From Planctomycetota bacterium (lineage in GTDB: Bacteria > Planctomycetota > PUPC01 > JACPCR01), in contig JACPCR010000069.1 in NCBI GenBank assembly GCA_016179685.1, positions 1 through 64,000 of the forward strand: DNA of 64,000 nucleotides, in the 5' to 3' direction. A program made the position numbers and the translations under genes. The notes under the pieces were generated by a model. The model did no database searches. It saw only the letters and a program-made list of their open reading frames with translations, and had not been told where the DNA came from. Position 1 is the stretch's first letter. Each line of letters starts with the position of its first letter. Positions 33,177 to 41,294 of this stretch are shown in pieces.

Positions 33177-33532
33177 AGGTCAAGTATATTAGCCATGCCG
33201 CGTGAACTTTCAACCGAGAGTCGGCTTACTCCTCCTCCTCTTCTCGATTTTTTGACGACCTTTCCGCCCATTTTCTCGCAGAGATCCTGTCGGCGGCGAA
33301 TGATTTCCCTGTGCCATTCGTCATCGCGCCATCCCTGCCGGCTTCGGCTGGGCCGAGGGGTCTGGGAGGAAGATAGCGACAAGACCGGCCCGGCAAGCCG
33401 CCAAGGGCCGCCGCGTCGGCCAGATGTGAAGCGTCGAGATGTGCCCATGCCGGACATTCTTCTCATGGACCGAGTCCAGCGAAGTCTACTTCGGGGAAAG
33501 GCGTGTTCGATGAGGCGAGGAGTGTCGGTCAT
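33158..33532 (-). pseudogene. Truncated, twice-frameshifted DUF1156 (COG1743-type) adenine methylase N-terminus
   Basis: ATG 33532 overlaps the ParA stop (ATGA) and gives MTDTPRLIEHAFP, the start of DUF1156 proteins. The frame then jumps: in another frame about 33484-33321 reads SLDSVHEKNVRHGHISTLHI and WPTRRPLAACRAGLVAIFLP, the conserved DUF1156 core. It returns to the first frame with RRRQDLCEKMGGKVVKKSRR. Full proteins of this type are several hundred residues longer and carry the adenine-specific methylase domain, which is absent here. It is broken by two frameshifts plus a 3' truncation. Confidence 0.75.
33186..33213 (-). promoter_or_regulatory. Candidate promoter of the metal-efflux operon
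   Basis: Minus-strand -35 TTGAAA (33208-33213), 16-bp spacer, -10 TAATAT (33186-33191), about 10-25 bp before the possible starts of the Cys/His protein. It lies inside the end of the broken DUF1156 gene, so decay of that gene has placed its sequence next to, or made, the efflux promoter. No metal-responsive operator was recognised. Confidence 0.45.
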
Positions 33533-34527
33533 GAGAGGGCCTTAAGTCCGGCGTTGGCGGCAATCTTCTTAGCCACATTCTTGAAGTCCTTGTACGCCTC
33601 AGTGACGGAGTAGATGTGAGCGCCGAGCGCGCCATCGGCGGGCTTGAGGAAGAACACGGGTTTGCGGGCCTCCTGCGCCAAGGGCATGAGACTGCGATAG
33701 TCCTTCAGTTTGGCGATGCAGGAAGGGTCGGTGTCAATGCTGAGAGACGGATCAACCTCTTGCTCAAGTACGGCTTTTGAGTAGGTGGTCGGCATCTTGG
33801 CGGTCCAACGCTCGAAGGCCTTCACGGGGCGGTCAAGCCGGACAGTGTGGCGGAGGACAATGTAACCGAGTGGCTGAATGCTACCGGGAGGAAGTGCGAG
33901 GTCGGCAACCGGATTTTTCGTCAATCGCTCCTTCCATTCATCGCGCCAGCGGCGCAGCGCAGGACCAAGGTTCTGAAGACCCTGGAGGGAGAATAGATCG
34001 GGTCCCAGCGGGATGACGACAAAGTCGGTGGCAATGAGTGCCGCACGGTTGATCGCGCCGAGGTTAGGGCCCAGGTCTATGAGGATGACATCCGCTCCGT
34101 GCTGTTCACCAGCCCTTTGGAGTACCCGCCAAAAGGAGGAGATCACGCGGAAGGCGCGTTCATCGCGATCCATGCACTTGGGCCAAACTTCGGACAGTTG
34201 ATCCTCGAAGGTGGACATGGCCATGTCGCCAACGATAAGGCCAAGCCGGTCCGACACGATCTCCACATGCGGGTCCGCGATGTCGCCCGTACCGCGTTTG
34301 AGCGGCTGGATTGCCCCGAAGATCGTGAGCGGGTGGGTGTTGCCGGGCATCACCTGTTCGAGCCGATCCTCATCGAGAAAGGCGGCGGTGAGGTTGCCCT
34401 GAGGGTCGAGATCGGCGGCAATGACGCGAAGGCCTCGGTCGGAGAACATCCACGCGAGGTGATAGACCATCGTGGACTTGCCGACGCCACCTTTGTTGTT
34501 GAAGAATGCAATGACGGCGATGCTCAT
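33529..34527 (-). CDS. ParA/MinD-type ATPase of a defence-like cassette
   Basis: A 332-aa SIMIBI ATPase: deviant Walker A NNKGGVGKST at residues 10-19, switch I/Walker A' IAADLDPQGNLTAAFL, and Walker B VILIDLGPNLGAIN. Unlike a chromosome-partition ParA it has no parB neighbour. It is translationally coupled at both ends (ATGA overlaps) with an AlbA_2 protein upstream and a broken DUF1156 methylase downstream. It is therefore probably a component of a mobile or defence cassette that localises or regulates the complex rather than a partition protein. Confidence 0.88.
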   Translation of the reverse strand: MSIAVIAFFNNKGGVGKSTMVYHLAWMFSDRGLRVIAADLDPQGNLTAAFLDEDRLEQVMPGNTHPLTIFGAIQPLKRGTGDIADPHVEIVSDRLGLIVGDMAMSTFEDQLSEVWPKCMDRDERAFRVISSFWRVLQRAGEQHGADVILIDLGPNLGAINRAALIATDFVVIPLGPDLFSLQGLQNLGPALRRWRDEWKERLTKNPVADLALPPGSIQPLGYIVLRHTVRLDRPVKAFERWTAKMPTTYSKAVLEQEVDPSLSIDTDPSCIAKLKDYRSLMPLAQEARKPVFFLKPADGALGAHIYSVTEAYKDFKNVAKKIAANAGLKALS

Positions 34528-35717
34528 GGATGCCTCCTGAGGATGACTGCGACGTGGGCGTCCTCGACCTGGAATTCGGGGAGGGGGTTGCCATTTCGCT
34601 CCATCGCTCGGCGTGCCATGTCGATTCCAACTCCAAATTGCTGCACGTACGCCAGGTCCTTCATGATCCCTGCCAGATTGGGATTCCGGTAGTCGTAGGC
34701 GCCTGGGGTCCCGAAATTCTGTTTGGTGACCGTTCCGTATGGGCCGCCTGGGTTATGAATTTCAACCCGATCGTTGAACCAGTAGATGTTCACGGGGGCA
34801 TGGGTGTTCTCGTAGGTACGATGAAGGACGGCGTTTCTGAATATCTGCTGAAGCGCCTCGAGCGGATAATCGGGTGTCCTTATTTCCTTGTCTTGCGAGG
34901 TCATGTCAATCGCTGTGCGGACGTTGATCTTCATGGCATCTTCAGCGTGTGCGATAAGGTCAGGCAACGGGCCACGAAATTCTTGCGCCGCGACAATGGG
35001 GTCGCTTAGGGCCGTCCCATCGAATCGGATGAGCTGCACGTGGGCGCCCGGGACCCAGTCGGTAGGCATCTTGCCCATGGCGAGCACGCCGAGAAACGTC
35101 AGACAGACTGGGGGACCGGGATGGGCCAACTTGGAGGCGATCAGTTGATGCTCCAGAGTGCGTTGATTCTGTTCCAGCACCTCGCCAGAGACTGCGGACG
35201 GCAGATAAGTGCGGCGAAACAAGAGTTCGTCAAGAGATTCAAGACCTGCTGAGACGATGGGACGGATCTCCGCGGGGAGATCGCGAAAGCGCCGCTTCTC
35301 ATTGAGCCTCCGTTCATCATCGAGATTTGCGATACCGCGGCGTGGTCCAGATCGAATCCAGATAGTTCCTTTGAACCTCACGGGTGGAGCCGCCGACGGG
35401 TGCACGAATACAACGGCAACATCATTCCCCTTGAGGATTCGCTTCTGGACGTCAAGCGAGGGGAAGGGCAGGATGTTTCCGTCGCCACGCATGGATGCGA
35501 GGGTCTGAAGCAGCCGGTCCGTAACCGAAAACCCTGTCGGTTTGCCATCATCATCCACGCCGACGAACAGCACGCCCGGTTGTTGGTGGTTCGGCAGATC
35601 GTTCGCAAAAGCGCAGATCGCTTGGCGAATTCTATCCCCGTCAAAAATGGATTCCTTTCGCTCCACTCTGTCAGACTCCAAATCATTGAGCAACGCCTCA
35701 AGTTCGTGGTCTGTCAT
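34524..35717 (-). CDS. AlbA_2/Schlafen-type ATP-binding protein (RecG-related C-terminus)
   Basis: A 397-aa protein. The true start is ATG 35717, preceded by GGAAGGAG; the earlier in-frame ATG at 35732 lies within this ribosome site. The N-terminal AlbA_2 (divergent AAA_4) domain shows RVERKESIFDGDRIRQAICA, FANDLPNHQQPGVLFVGVDD and SGPRRGIANLDDERRLNEKR. The C-terminal half has a GHKL-like/RecG-related region (LQQIFRNAVLHRTYENTHAP, NDRVEIHNPGGPYG). Such proteins are common in defence islands and as regulators; nucleic-acid or nucleotide binding is expected. Its stop overlaps parA. Confidence 0.85.
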   Translation of the reverse strand: MTDHELEALLNDLESDRVERKESIFDGDRIRQAICAFANDLPNHQQPGVLFVGVDDDGKPTGFSVTDRLLQTLASMRGDGNILPFPSLDVQKRILKGNDVAVVFVHPSAAPPVRFKGTIWIRSGPRRGIANLDDERRLNEKRRFRDLPAEIRPIVSAGLESLDELLFRRTYLPSAVSGEVLEQNQRTLEHQLIASKLAHPGPPVCLTFLGVLAMGKMPTDWVPGAHVQLIRFDGTALSDPIVAAQEFRGPLPDLIAHAEDAMKINVRTAIDMTSQDKEIRTPDYPLEALQQIFRNAVLHRTYENTHAPVNIYWFNDRVEIHNPGGPYGTVTKQNFGTPGAYDYRNPNLAGIMKDLAYVQQFGVGIDMARRAMERNGNPLPEFQVEDAHVAVILRRHP

Positions 35718-35759
35718 AATTTCTCCTTCCAATCGGCCTGTCTCTTCTTTGCCGGGGCT

Positions 35760-36167
35760 TCATTGTATCGCAGCACTTGCTATTTCCTTTTCAGAGATTA
35801 GCACACTTCCCTTGGCCTTGGCCAGAAGACTTCCGATGGGGCCTTGCACGCGGATGAGCCTTGGGGCTGGCGCGGCGCAGTCGTTAACCGCGTAGAGCCA
35901 GTAGGCCTGGCGCATGGTGCAGGCTTTGGCCCACTCATCGGCCGCCAGGGCGAGCCGTTGGGCTGGGGCGGGCAGGCCTGAAGACGGAGAGTCGTTCGCG
36001 CAGCTTTTCGTCATCCATTGAATCTGGGCAGTCTGGTCCGTGTATCCCATGCCTCCCAAGCGTCTTACGAGGAAGTCCAGGGTGTCGCGGTGCTCCGTGA
36101 AGACGGTGAACTTATCGCTGCTGAATTTCGGACCCGCGTAGACTTCCCGGAGCTTATCTGTACTTGT
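35760..36167 (-). pseudogene. Remnant of an SNF2-type helicase with DUF3883 C-terminus
   Basis: The frame opens after TGA 36168-36170 with no start. Its first part reads KFSSDKFTVFTEHRDTLDFL and VRRLGGMGYTDQTAQIQ, the helicase C-domain motif (FTEHRDTLDFLVxxL...QIHG) of SNF2 enzymes. After an apparent in-frame deletion it continues as the end of a DUF3883 domain: LALAADEWAKACTMRQAYWL, then YAVNDCAAPAPRLIRVQGP. An intact gene would be about 1000 codons. It stands just upstream of the AlbA_2/ParA/DUF1156 genes on the same strand and probably belonged to the same defence locus. Confidence 0.65.
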
Positions 36168-36596
36168 TCAAGCTGATGGCTAAAAATCGGAGCGGGAGTT
36201 TACACTTTTTCATGGGTTCTGACGGAAAATTCTGGCACGAACATAGGCACGCCGAGCGTGTCGACCCGCCTTCTCCCTCCCGCAGGGATCCCGGTGGGAA
36301 ACGGGAACCCTGCGGGAGGCGGGTAAAGTGTGTGCTGCGTGTTTTTCTGCACCCTATGGCCCACTTAGATACCCGTTTTTGGAGGCGCGAAGCGCCTCTG
36401 AAAAACGACTAACAGTCTCGGAACCCCTTTCAAAATGGGTCATCCTTCGCTCGCGATTGAAATCCCGAGATAGGATGAGAAGGCTGACCCCCTGATCGAT
36501 GGCGGTTAGGATACCGCCTGACAACGGGCTCGTGCGTGATGGCCCAGTTTTTTATTACGTACTCCCGAAGGGTGCATCACCGATAGGAGGCCAGCC
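36168..36596. other. Gap with a strong hairpin and the non-coding left end of an IS110-type element
   Basis: Contains the 12-bp-stem hairpin at 36276-36319. Nearer the transposase are a stem of 11 nt with one mismatch (GGGTCATCCTT 36437-36447 with AAGGCTGACCC 36480-36490) and a small perfect stem GGCGGT-TAGGAT-ACCGCC (36501-36518). In IS110 elements the region before the transposase encodes the structured bridge RNA, so 36430-36596 is where it would lie; this assignment is inferred. Confidence 0.4.
36276..36319. terminator. Perfect 12-bp-stem hairpin
   Basis: CCTCCCGCAGGG (36276-36287) and its exact inverse (36308-36319) with a 20-nt loop, extended by matching ACCCGCC/GGCGGGT flanks. It lies between the helicase remnant and the IS110 remnant. 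It could be a terminator or a member of the GC-rich palindromic repeats of this genome. Confidence 0.5.
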
Positions 36597-37061
36597 ATGG
36601 CCCAGTATATCGAGAATGGCGTGATGGGCATAGATTTGGCCGACCGAGTTAACGAAGTATGCCTCTTGGATGCCGCAGGAGAGGTGATAAGGATGGAGTC
36701 CATAATGAACACGAAGGAGAGTTTGGTGAAACACTTCAGCGGTTTCCGCGGGTGGACGGTGGCGATGGAGGCGGGGATACACTCGGCGTGGGTCAGCCGT
36801 GTGTTGGCGGAGTTGGGCCATCGGGTACTGATCGGTAATTCGAGGCGTATTCGTGAGGTCTGGGACAGTTCGCGGAAGTGTGACGCACGGGACGCGGAGA
36901 TGCTGGCGCGGACCGCGCGGTTTGACCCGTCGCTGCTGAGTCCCGTGGTGCACCGGGGCCCGGAGGCGCAGGCGCATCTTCAAATCCTGAAGTCCCGCGA
37001 AGCCCTCGTCCAGGCGCGGGCGAGTCGGATTAACCCTGTGTATGCGGGGGTAAGAGCGTGA
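36597..37061 (+). mobile_element. Truncated IS110-family transposase
   Basis: A 154-aa N-terminal part of an IS110 transposase: DEDD-type RuvC-like domain with MGIDLADRVNEVCLLDAAGE (first Asp), WTVAMEAGIHSAWVSRVLAE (Glu) and CDARDAEMLARTARFDPSLL (Asp pair). It has a good Shine-Dalgarno, AGGAGG, before ATG 36597. It ends at 37061, where a complete protein would run 350-400 aa; the Transposase_20 serine domain is missing. It is therefore immobile by itself. It marks the right side of the defence-like cassette. Confidence 0.85.
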
Positions 37062-37468
37062 CACTGAAGGGACCGGGGACGTTTCGAATCTCGACAGGCG
37101 TTGACAGCCGTCGGCGTCGGAACAGCCGCTGAGCCGCCACGTCGGCTCTTGACAAGCCTTCTCATAAGAGATTGTTAACGAGAACTGGATGGATTTGAGT
37201 TCTCCCGCAGGCTGGCCTAAGGTGCGGTGGACTTCTCGGAAAAATTCCCGGAGTTTATACCGGATAGTGGACAATGGGTTTTTCGCATGAGACCTAAATT
37301 CGTGCCGGGTCTTGCGCCGATTCGAGAGCCTGCCCGAGAGCCGCCATGCAGCACGCCTCGCCGTCAGGAATTCAACGCAGTGAGTGCCGGATCTGCGGAA
37401 GCGCCTCGCTTCAGCGGCGGCGGCAGGACCCGACTTTGCGGCGCGTTCCGGGAAAGGACGACTAGCCC
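37062..37468. other. Non-coding gap after the IS110 remnant
   Basis: No supported gene. A short frame at about 37345-37463 contains one CxxC pair (CRICG) but nothing else recognisable. The interval probably holds the deletion scar of the IS110 element and the promoter of the broken secreted-protein gene that follows. Confidence 0.35.
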
Positions 37469-38011
37469 ATGGTAAGCAGGTTGTCACGGTTTTTCACAAT
37501 CATCCTGCTTCTGTGGGGACGGCCATCCCCGACTCTGATTGCGGACGAGGACTGGCATCCTGTCGGCCACCCCGAGTTCCTCATTCGATTCTCGGCGGAA
37601 AGACAGCAGGTCGGAACAGGAGTGTGCCGCCTGATCCTTTGAGGCCATGACCTGACGCGTGCCATGGCTTTCGAGTTGGCTGAAAACGAGATCCGCCTCG
37701 TCGAGGTCGCAGGCCCGAACACGCGAGTCGCATGGGCCGAGCCGGTAGAAAGGGGCCAGCTCGGCGGTCGGGACTTCTCGATTCTGGTCAAGACTTCGGG
37801 GGTCCGGTTCGGTCTGGACGGCCGATTTGCGGGCTCGATTCCGGAGGGGATCGGTCCGGGACCTTGCTGGCGCTGGGAGCCCGGACAGGCATGGGCGCTC
37901 GCCGCTCCGCCCCCGAATACGCGCCGAATTTCATTCGTCAGGGCTGGGAAAATAACGGTGCGAAGAAATTCTTCTCACCGTTCAGCAGGCCAGACGGACA
38001 CCCCTTCTTAG
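37469..38011 (+). pseudogene. Secreted-protein gene interrupted by an in-frame TGA
   Basis: ATG 37469, after a GGAAAGGA ribosome site, begins with a clear signal peptide (MVSRLSRFFTIILLLWGRPS) and mature sequence DEDWHPVGHPEFLIRFSAER. TGA at 37640-37642 interrupts it, but the same frame runs on with good codon bias (MAFELAENEIRLVEVAGPNT, FSILVKTSGVRFGLDGRFAG) to TAG at about 38009. The downstream part looks like a beta-sandwich. The family is unknown. A nonsense mutation is the simplest reading; selenocysteine is not favoured because the context is not redox-like. Confidence 0.5.
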
Positions 38012-38204
38012 ATCGCCCGCCGCGCCCGGTTGCGCCGCCCCCCAGGTTTGACAAAATCCTATTCCTCAGCGCTGACTCTCCCTGCTGCCGGCGGCCTGAA
38101 AAGTCAGTCAACTTGAGTAAAGTTCGCCGGTAGCCGGAGTTTGGAAAAGCATTATGCTAATGGATGGCGGAGGGGATATTCAGTCTGGTTGATGAACTCG
38201 CACC

Positions 38205-39605
38205 GTGTCAGTGAAAGTGCTGCTGATTTCGACGTATGAGCTGGGCCGGCAGCCGTTCGGACTGGCTTCACCTGCGGCGTGGCTGAGAGCAGCGGGCATG
38301 GAGGTGACGTGCCTGGACCTTGCCGTCGAGGCGCTCGAGCCCGGGTCGGTCCAAGCCGCGGACGTGGTAGCTCTTTATGTTCCCATGCACACGGCGACGC
38401 GGATCGCTGCTCGGGCTGCGAAGCGCGTCCGGGCGATTCATCCAGGGGTACGCCTGGGATTCTATGGTCTCTATGCGTCCATGAACGAGGCCTACCTGCG
38501 GAGTCTTGGGGCTAACTTCATCATCGGAGGCGAATTCGAGGAGGAACTCGTCCAGGTCTGCCGGACCGCGGCGCCTGAAGAGGCCGTTGAAGCCGCAGGC
38601 CGGCCGCTGGTATCGCTCAAGAAGCTGGCGTTCCTCGTCCCGGACCGGGCGGGTTTGCCTTCATTGCGGGCCTACGCGCGCCTGGAACTGCCCGGTGGCG
38701 CGTCGAGGGTGGTCGGTTACACCGAGGCGAGCCGCGGCTGCAAGCATCTCTGCCGCCACTGCCCCATCGTGCCGGTCTACAGGGGCCAGTTCCGCATCGT
38801 GCAGCGCGAGGTGGTTCTGGAGGACGTCCGGCGTCAGGTGGCTGCGGGTGCGGAGCATATCACGTTCGGTGACCCGGACTTTTTCAACGGCGTCTCGCAT
38901 GCCGTCCGGTTGGTTCGTGGCCTGCACGACGAGTTCCCCGCGTTGACCTACGACGTGACGATCAAGGTGGAGCATCTGTTGCAGCACCATCGGTATCTTC
39001 CCCTGCTGCGCGACAGCGGATGCGCCTTTGTGACCACGGCGGTGGAATCCCTGGACGACGCGATTCTGGCGCGGCTCGACAAGGGGCATACGGAATCGGA
39101 TTTCTACCGCGTCGTGGAGCTGTTCCGGCAGGTGGGGCTCAACCTGGCGCCGACCTTTGTGCCCTTCACCCCGTGGACCACCATAGGCAGTTACCTGCGA
39201 CTGCTGGAACGGCTGGCGGAGCTGGACCTGCCGCCAGCGGTGCCTCCGATCCAGTTGGCCATCCGCCTTCTGATTCCGGCGGGTTCCAGACTTCTGGAAT
39301 TGCCGGAGGTGAAGGGGCTGGTGGGGGAGTTCGACGAGCGGTCGTTATGTTATCCCTGGCGGCATCCTGACCCGTTGATGGATGAACTGCAGAGAGAGGT
39401 GCAGGAATGGGTACGCGGGCTCGGCGCGACCAATCGCGAGGAGGCTTTCCAGGGCATCTGGAGTCTGGCGCGCCGGAAGGCGGGCATGGCGTGTGGCTCG
39501 ATGCCACGGCCGACGCCCAGGCTTTCCCGAGCGGCGATGCCGTATCTGACCGAGCCCTGGTACTGTTGAGCGGAGCCCACGGAGGAGCAGTTGGCTCCTC
39601 TTTAG
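38205..39605 (+). CDS. B12-binding-type radical SAM protein with C-terminal C-U-A-E-P selenocysteine motif
   Basis: A radical SAM enzyme of 466 residues if TGA 39567-39569 is selenocysteine, 454 if it is a stop. The N-terminal cobalamin-binding-like Rossmann region (about 1-130, with GVRLGFYGLYASMNEAYLRS) is followed by the SAM/[4Fe-4S] motif GCKHLCRHC (Cys179, Cys183, Cys186). The end reads MPYLTEPWYC, then TGA, then A-E-P-T-E-E-Q-L-A-P-L and TAG 39603-39605. Cys454-Sec455-Ala-Glu-Pro exactly matches the CUAEP/CCAEP tail of a radical SAM (seleno)protein family I recall by name. A SECIS-like hairpin follows. Start GTG 38205, or GTG 38211 giving MKVLLISTYELG. The reaction is unknown. Confidence 0.88.
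39567..39602 (+). promoter_or_regulatory. Bacterial SECIS-like hairpin for selenocysteine insertion
   Basis: Directly after the TGA codon (39567-39569) the mRNA can form a perfect 7-bp stem GAGGAGC (39582-39588) with GCTCCTC (39594-39600) and a 5-nt loop AGTTG. A G is the second loop base, 21 nt after the TGA. This fits the general bacterial SECIS rules: short upper stem, small apical loop, G in the first two loop positions, 16-37 nt from UGA. It would recruit SelB; selA/B/C genes are not in this window. Confidence 0.75.
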
Positions 39606-39679
39606 CGAAGCGCTGCTTCAGACCGGCTCTTGTGGCTCGTGCGACCTGAACCGAAAGAGGATGCTGCAAGCGCTTCGCT
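39604..39679. terminator. 11-bp inverted repeat after the selenoprotein gene
   Basis: AGCGAAGCGCT (39604-39614) pairs perfectly with AGCGCTTCGCT (39669-39679) across a 54-nt loop. The left arm overlaps the last two bases of the TAG stop. It lies between two convergent genes and probably serves both 3' ends. Confidence 0.5.
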
Positions 39680-39708
39680 CAGCGGACACGCATTTCCGCT
39701 GCTCAAGA

Positions 39709-41190
39709 CTACAGGGTATCCAGCAATCGCCAGAAGGCGGCCGCGAGGTCCCGGAAGGCCGATCCAGGCGGCAGGGGGCCGCGGAGTGAAAGGATGCCGT
39801 CGAAGCTGCGGCATCGGAGAATGGAAATCAACTCTTTGACTTCGGCGTTCCCCTGGCCCAGCAGGGCCGGCGCGCCGGCCCATGTCGCGTCGGAGAGGAC
39901 GAGTTGTCGGATGCGGAAACGATTCCTGGGCTTGTAATAAACGCCCAGAAAGGGGTGAAGGCGCTGGCGGGCGAAGTTCGCGGGGTTGAAGCTCATCCCG
40001 ACGTTGGGGAAGGGAACGGCCTGCATGAGGCTGAGGCATTCCTCAGGGGCCTGTCCCACGTTTTCCAGGAGGACGGTGGTCTCCGAATCTTGAAGGCGTC
40101 CGATCTGACCGGCGCAGTCCGCGGACATGGGAAGGATGATGACGCTGGCGTTGAAACGCCCGGCTGCGTCGACCAGGGCCGGAAGGTCGTGCGGCCGTGC
40201 GTTCGACCGCACCGCGCGCACCCGGATGCCGTGCCGGGCGAGCGCTTGAGAAAGTTCCTGGGTCTTCTGGGGCGGGAGGTCGAGCACGTCCTTTTCTTCC
40301 AAGGTGGAGGCTTCGACGTGAAGGATGCCTTGGGCGCGGCAGGCAAGGACGATTTCCGGGATGGTGCGGCCCAGGATGTCGGTGGAGGCGGAAAGGATGA
40401 AGGATTCCTCGCGCTGGAGCCTGGCCTGCTTGGTCTTGCCCCGTTGCCAGAGGCAGTCTTCGCAGCTCGGGTTGTCGCAGAGGACGGCCGCCGGGTCACG
40501 TCGCAGGGCCTCGAGGACAACATCCTGCATGCCGCGGGCGGAGATGAGGCGGCAGACGGCCTTTCCGATCTTCCCAGTGCACATGACGCCAGCCCGGCGC
40601 AACAAGCGGTCCAGCCCGATAAAATCACGGTGTGGACCCGGGAAGCGTGTCATGCGGAGGGTCCTGACTTCGCCCTTTTCATCGTAATAGGTGGCTTCGA
40701 GCGGTGACAGATAAGGAAGGTCCGCGTAATCCTCAATGGTGTGAAGCGTGGTATTGCGGTCCTGGTCGCACCCGATCAACAGAATTTTCCCATCCCAGTC
40801 GATGAGGCGGGCGTAGGGTGTGCCGCGCCCGCAAGCGGTGGGCGCCTTTTCATGGTCGCGGGTGAATTCAACGGCCCGCGGGCCTCGGGCCGCGACCGAA
40901 TGAGTCGGGTGGATGCTGCGGACGGCATCGGGCCGCTGCCGGAAGGCTTCCGGAAGGGCGCCGAGGTAGGATCGGGATTCGTGGACGTGCCAGGGCCGTT
41001 TGCCGCCATGCGTCGGCACGGCAACGGTCCCATCGGGTCCGCAGGCCTCGATGAGGGCTTCGGCGAGGGTTTCGACGCCGCCTTCGACCTCGCCCAGGCT
41101 CGACAAGGAGCTGTGGGCGAGAACCAGGTCGCCGTTCCGGAGTCCCAGACCGCGGAGGCCGCGCACTAAGTCGTCACGGGTCAAAGCCAT
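39709..41190 (-). CDS. Fusion of AAC(3)-type acetyltransferase with a sugar-isomerase TIM barrel
   Basis: A 493-aa two-domain protein. Residues 1-255 resemble aminoglycoside 3-N-acetyltransferases: VLAHSSLSSLGEVEGG (25-38), GPDGTVAVPTHGG, IHPTHSVAARGPRA (93-106), CGRGTPYARLIDWDGKILLI and NTTLHTIEDYADLPYL, plus a Cys cluster CDNPSCEDC at 238-246. Residues 260-493 form an AP-endonuclease-2/xylose-isomerase-like barrel (SFILSASTDILGRTIPEIVL, VLLENVGQAPEECL). Fusing them suggests CoA-dependent acetylation and isomerisation of one amino-sugar; resistance to antibiotics is not implied. I know of no standard fusion of this kind. Convergent with the selenoprotein gene. Confidence 0.8.
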   Translation of the reverse strand: MALTRDDLVRGLRGLGLRNGDLVLAHSSLSSLGEVEGGVETLAEALIEACGPDGTVAVPTHGGKRPWHVHESRSYLGALPEAFRQRPDAVRSIHPTHSVAARGPRAVEFTRDHEKAPTACGRGTPYARLIDWDGKILLIGCDQDRNTTLHTIEDYADLPYLSPLEATYYDEKGEVRTLRMTRFPGPHRDFIGLDRLLRRAGVMCTGKIGKAVCRLISARGMQDVVLEALRRDPAAVLCDNPSCEDCLWQRGKTKQARLQREESFILSASTDILGRTIPEIVLACRAQGILHVEASTLEEKDVLDLPPQKTQELSQALARHGIRVRAVRSNARPHDLPALVDAAGRFNASVIILPMSADCAGQIGRLQDSETTVLLENVGQAPEECLSLMQAVPFPNVGMSFNPANFARQRLHPFLGVYYKPRNRFRIRQLVLSDATWAGAPALLGQGNAEVKELISILRCRSFDGILSLRGPLPPGSAFRDLAAAFWRLLDTL

Positions 41191-41294
41191 TCCCTGTCCC
41201 CGGATGCTAAAGGAAGAAAGGTCAAGGGTAGATGGTTTCGGAAGGAGCGGCCGCGCTGTTTCCGAAAGAAATTAAGAGGATATACTTCCCAGCC

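Noticed and set aside
33529-34527. Chromosome or plasmid partition ParA
   Set aside because: No ParB or parS-like repeats; it is coupled to defence-like genes instead.
37640-37642. Second possible selenocysteine codon
   Set aside because: A small hairpin follows, but the residue context is not redox-like and no homologue with Cys is known to me; a nonsense mutation is simpler.
39709-41190. Aminoglycoside resistance gene
   Set aside because: AAC(3)-like motifs are present, but fusion to an isomerase barrel and metabolic context argue for sugar metabolism.
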